A DNA stretch of 6,447 nt. Origin: Rickettsia typhi. GTDB taxonomy: Bacteria > Pseudomonadota > Alphaproteobacteria > Rickettsiales > UBA1997. The notes beneath the pieces are model-generated. The model saw nothing but the letters and a program-made list of their open reading frames with translations, was not told the DNA's origin and ran no database searches. The DNA lies in assembly GCA_945903615.1 (NCBI GenBank), contig CAMDOL010000081.1:1-6447 (forward strand), in the 5' to 3' direction. Position numbers and translations under genes: made by a program. Every line of letters starts with the position of its first letter. Position 1 is the stretch's first letter. Below, piece by piece: positions 6,129 to 6,447 of the stretch.

Positions 6129-6182
6129 GAAGACACGAGATAATAAAAGAATTTTTTGAAGTTCACCAAACCAAGGATGGAA

Positions 6183-6258
6183 TGGTGAGCACGGATGGAA
6201 TCGAACCATCGACAACCTGATTAAAAGTCAGGTGCTCTACCGACTGAGCTACGTGCTC
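6183..6258 (-). tRNA. tRNA-Lys (anticodon TTT), CCA encoded
   Basis: A full cloverleaf folds on the minus strand. The acceptor stem is GAGCACG/CGTGCTC; the D arm is GCTC-AGTCGGTA-GAGC; the anticodon arm is CCTGA-CTTTTAA-TCAGG, with TTT at positions 34-36; the variable loop is TTGTC; the T arm is GATGG-TTCGATT-CCATC. The discriminator is A and a genomic CCA follows (6183-6185). The body is 73 bases and all stems pair. It would decode AAA and, by wobble, AAG. It is divergent from kdsB. No intrinsic terminator is visible after the CCA. Confidence 0.97.
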
Positions 6259-6262
6259 TTAA

Positions 6263-6292
6263 ATAATACAAAAGTTTGTCTTAAATTGTGAA
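6263..6292 (-). promoter_or_regulatory. Possible sigma70-type promoter of tRNA-Lys
   Basis: On the minus strand TTCACA (6292-6287) and TATTAT (6268-6263) are spaced by 18 bases and each is one mismatch from consensus. The -10 box lies only 4 bases before the mature tRNA 5' end, so initiation would fall at or just inside the tRNA. That is unusually close and weakens the call. Confidence 0.35.
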
Positions 6293-6315
6293 TTTAAAAT
6301 GAACTTTGCTATAAG
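6286..6315 (+). promoter_or_regulatory. Possible sigma70-type promoter of kdsB
   Basis: TTGTGA (6286-6291) and TATAAG (6310-6315) are spaced by 18 bases on the plus strand; transcription would start near 6322, giving a leader of about 75 bases before the kdsB ATG. The -35 box shares almost all its bases with the -35 proposed for the divergent tRNA-Lys promoter. The -10 box lies inside a repeat copy. Confidence 0.4.
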
Positions 6316-6316
6316 A
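6290..6316 (+). repeat. Solo copy of the palindrome-tip repeat core
   Basis: This copy runs GAATTTAAAATG (6290-6301) then AACTTTGCTATAAGA (6302-6316). Against the right arm of the palindrome (6019-6046) it matches GAATTTAA, ATG, TTTG, TAT and AG in register. In translation the relation is clearer: EFKMNFAIR here and DEFKMGFGIR in the arm. It stands alone, without a matching inverted arm, in the kdsB/tRNA-Lys divergent spacer. Confidence 0.55.
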
Positions 6317-6396
6317 GGAATGGGCAAGAAGGTGGGCATTAGATATGTCTGAGAGAGAAAAGTCAAGAATTATCAATAAACTTTGTTAATTAAAAT

Positions 6397-6447
6397 ATGC
6401 AAAAAATTTTAACTATTATTCCAGCGCGCTTGGCATCAACTAGATTG
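6397..6447 (+). CDS. kdsB: 3-deoxy-manno-octulosonate cytidylyltransferase (CMP-Kdo synthetase), 5' fragment
   Basis: Only the first 17 codons are in the window, giving MQKILTIIPARLASTRL. The IIPARLASTRL stretch is the nucleotide-binding N-terminus of KdsB, which activates Kdo with CTP in the cytosol so that it can be added to lipid A. This implies a Gram-negative cell making LPS. The ATG sits directly before the conserved strand, so the start is secure. No Shine-Dalgarno is present (the leader ends TTGTTAATTAAAAT). It is cut by the window end. A related nucleotidyltransferase is possible, but ARLASTRL is strongly KdsB-like. Confidence 0.88.
   Translation, partial: MQKILTIIPARLASTRL

Larger units (their letters stand above)
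5793..6182. other. Gene-free region between dusB and tRNA-Lys, rich in palindromes and repeats
   Basis: No convincing gene is seen on either strand. Open frames exist here, but they run through the palindrome or antisense into the tRNA. The region holds a small hairpin near 5823-5838 (AAAAATT and AATTTTT arms), a 7-bp inverted repeat at 5847-5876, the 167-bp palindrome at 5879-6045, a repeat half-copy at 6057-6074 and an 18-base tandem repeat at 6096-6128. The promoter of dusB must lie here, but I see no clear -35/-10 pair; a TTATAA lies shortly before the dusB ATG. Confidence 0.7.

Noticed and set aside
5857..6169. Two overlapping minus-strand open frames of 84 and 87 codons
   Set aside because: Both are produced by the palindrome being open in several frames; there are no family motifs, and they overlap each other almost fully.
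5936..6220. Plus-strand open frame of 94 codons
   Set aside because: It runs through the palindrome and tandem repeat and ends antisense to tRNA-Lys (its tail STDGIEPSTT is the tRNA T arm read backwards). This is a well-known kind of false gene.
6183..6258. tRNA-Lys as an integration (attachment) site
   Set aside because: No copy of the tRNA 3' end and no integrase is visible within the window, so integration cannot be supported.
1..6447. CRISPR array, insertion sequence or transposase
   Set aside because: No regularly spaced repeats with unique spacers are present, and no reading frame resembles a transposase or integrase.

Overview
This is an AT-rich bacterial window (roughly one third G+C by eye), mostly ordinary housekeeping genes, with a few accessory pieces and palindromic or repeat DNA between and inside them. 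The best reading of the host is an alphaproteobacterium, possibly a Rickettsiales-like or other reduced, host-associated lineage. The glutamyl-tRNA synthetase has the alphaproteobacterial form: no zinc-binding cysteine cluster, a CYES...ELNLQRKAQIASGIPPIYNRAAL block, and KISKR as the class I signature. kdsB points to a Gram-negative cell that makes Kdo and LPS. The low G+C and the palindromic elements are reminiscent of Rickettsia and Wolbachia palindromic elements. The genus cannot be fixed from this window.

Layout. Positions 1-156 are a gene-poor tail beyond gltX with two hairpin-forming sequences. From 5792 down to 157 all genes lie on the minus strand and read in the order dusB (tRNA dihydrouridine synthase), a C-terminally shortened RhuM-family protein, a small unknown gene, nadE (glutamine-dependent NAD+ synthetase), a small RDD-family membrane protein, and gltX (glutamyl-tRNA synthetase). 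Gaps are 4-37 bases, so this may be one transcription unit. Positions 5793-6182 hold no gene but contain an imperfect 167-bp palindrome and related short repeats. A complete tRNA-Lys(TTT) with encoded CCA lies on the minus strand at 6183-6258. The window ends 17 codons into kdsB on the plus strand.

How the genes relate. dusB, gltX and tRNA-Lys serve translation, nadE serves cofactor synthesis and kdsB serves LPS core synthesis; they do not form one pathway. The RhuM-like gene and the 81-aa gene between dusB and nadE look like an acquired cassette. A 20-base sequence just after the dusB stop, where the cassette begins, is repeated exactly just after the gltX stop.

The points most worth a second look are the 167-bp palindrome and its repeat core, which recurs near the kdsB promoter; a roughly 31-40-residue in-frame insertion in nadE that contains a perfect 10-bp inverted repeat; and the truncated RhuM cassette with its 20-bp boundary repeat. 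I see no clear new defence or enzyme system. The novelty here lies in repeat and insertion biology.
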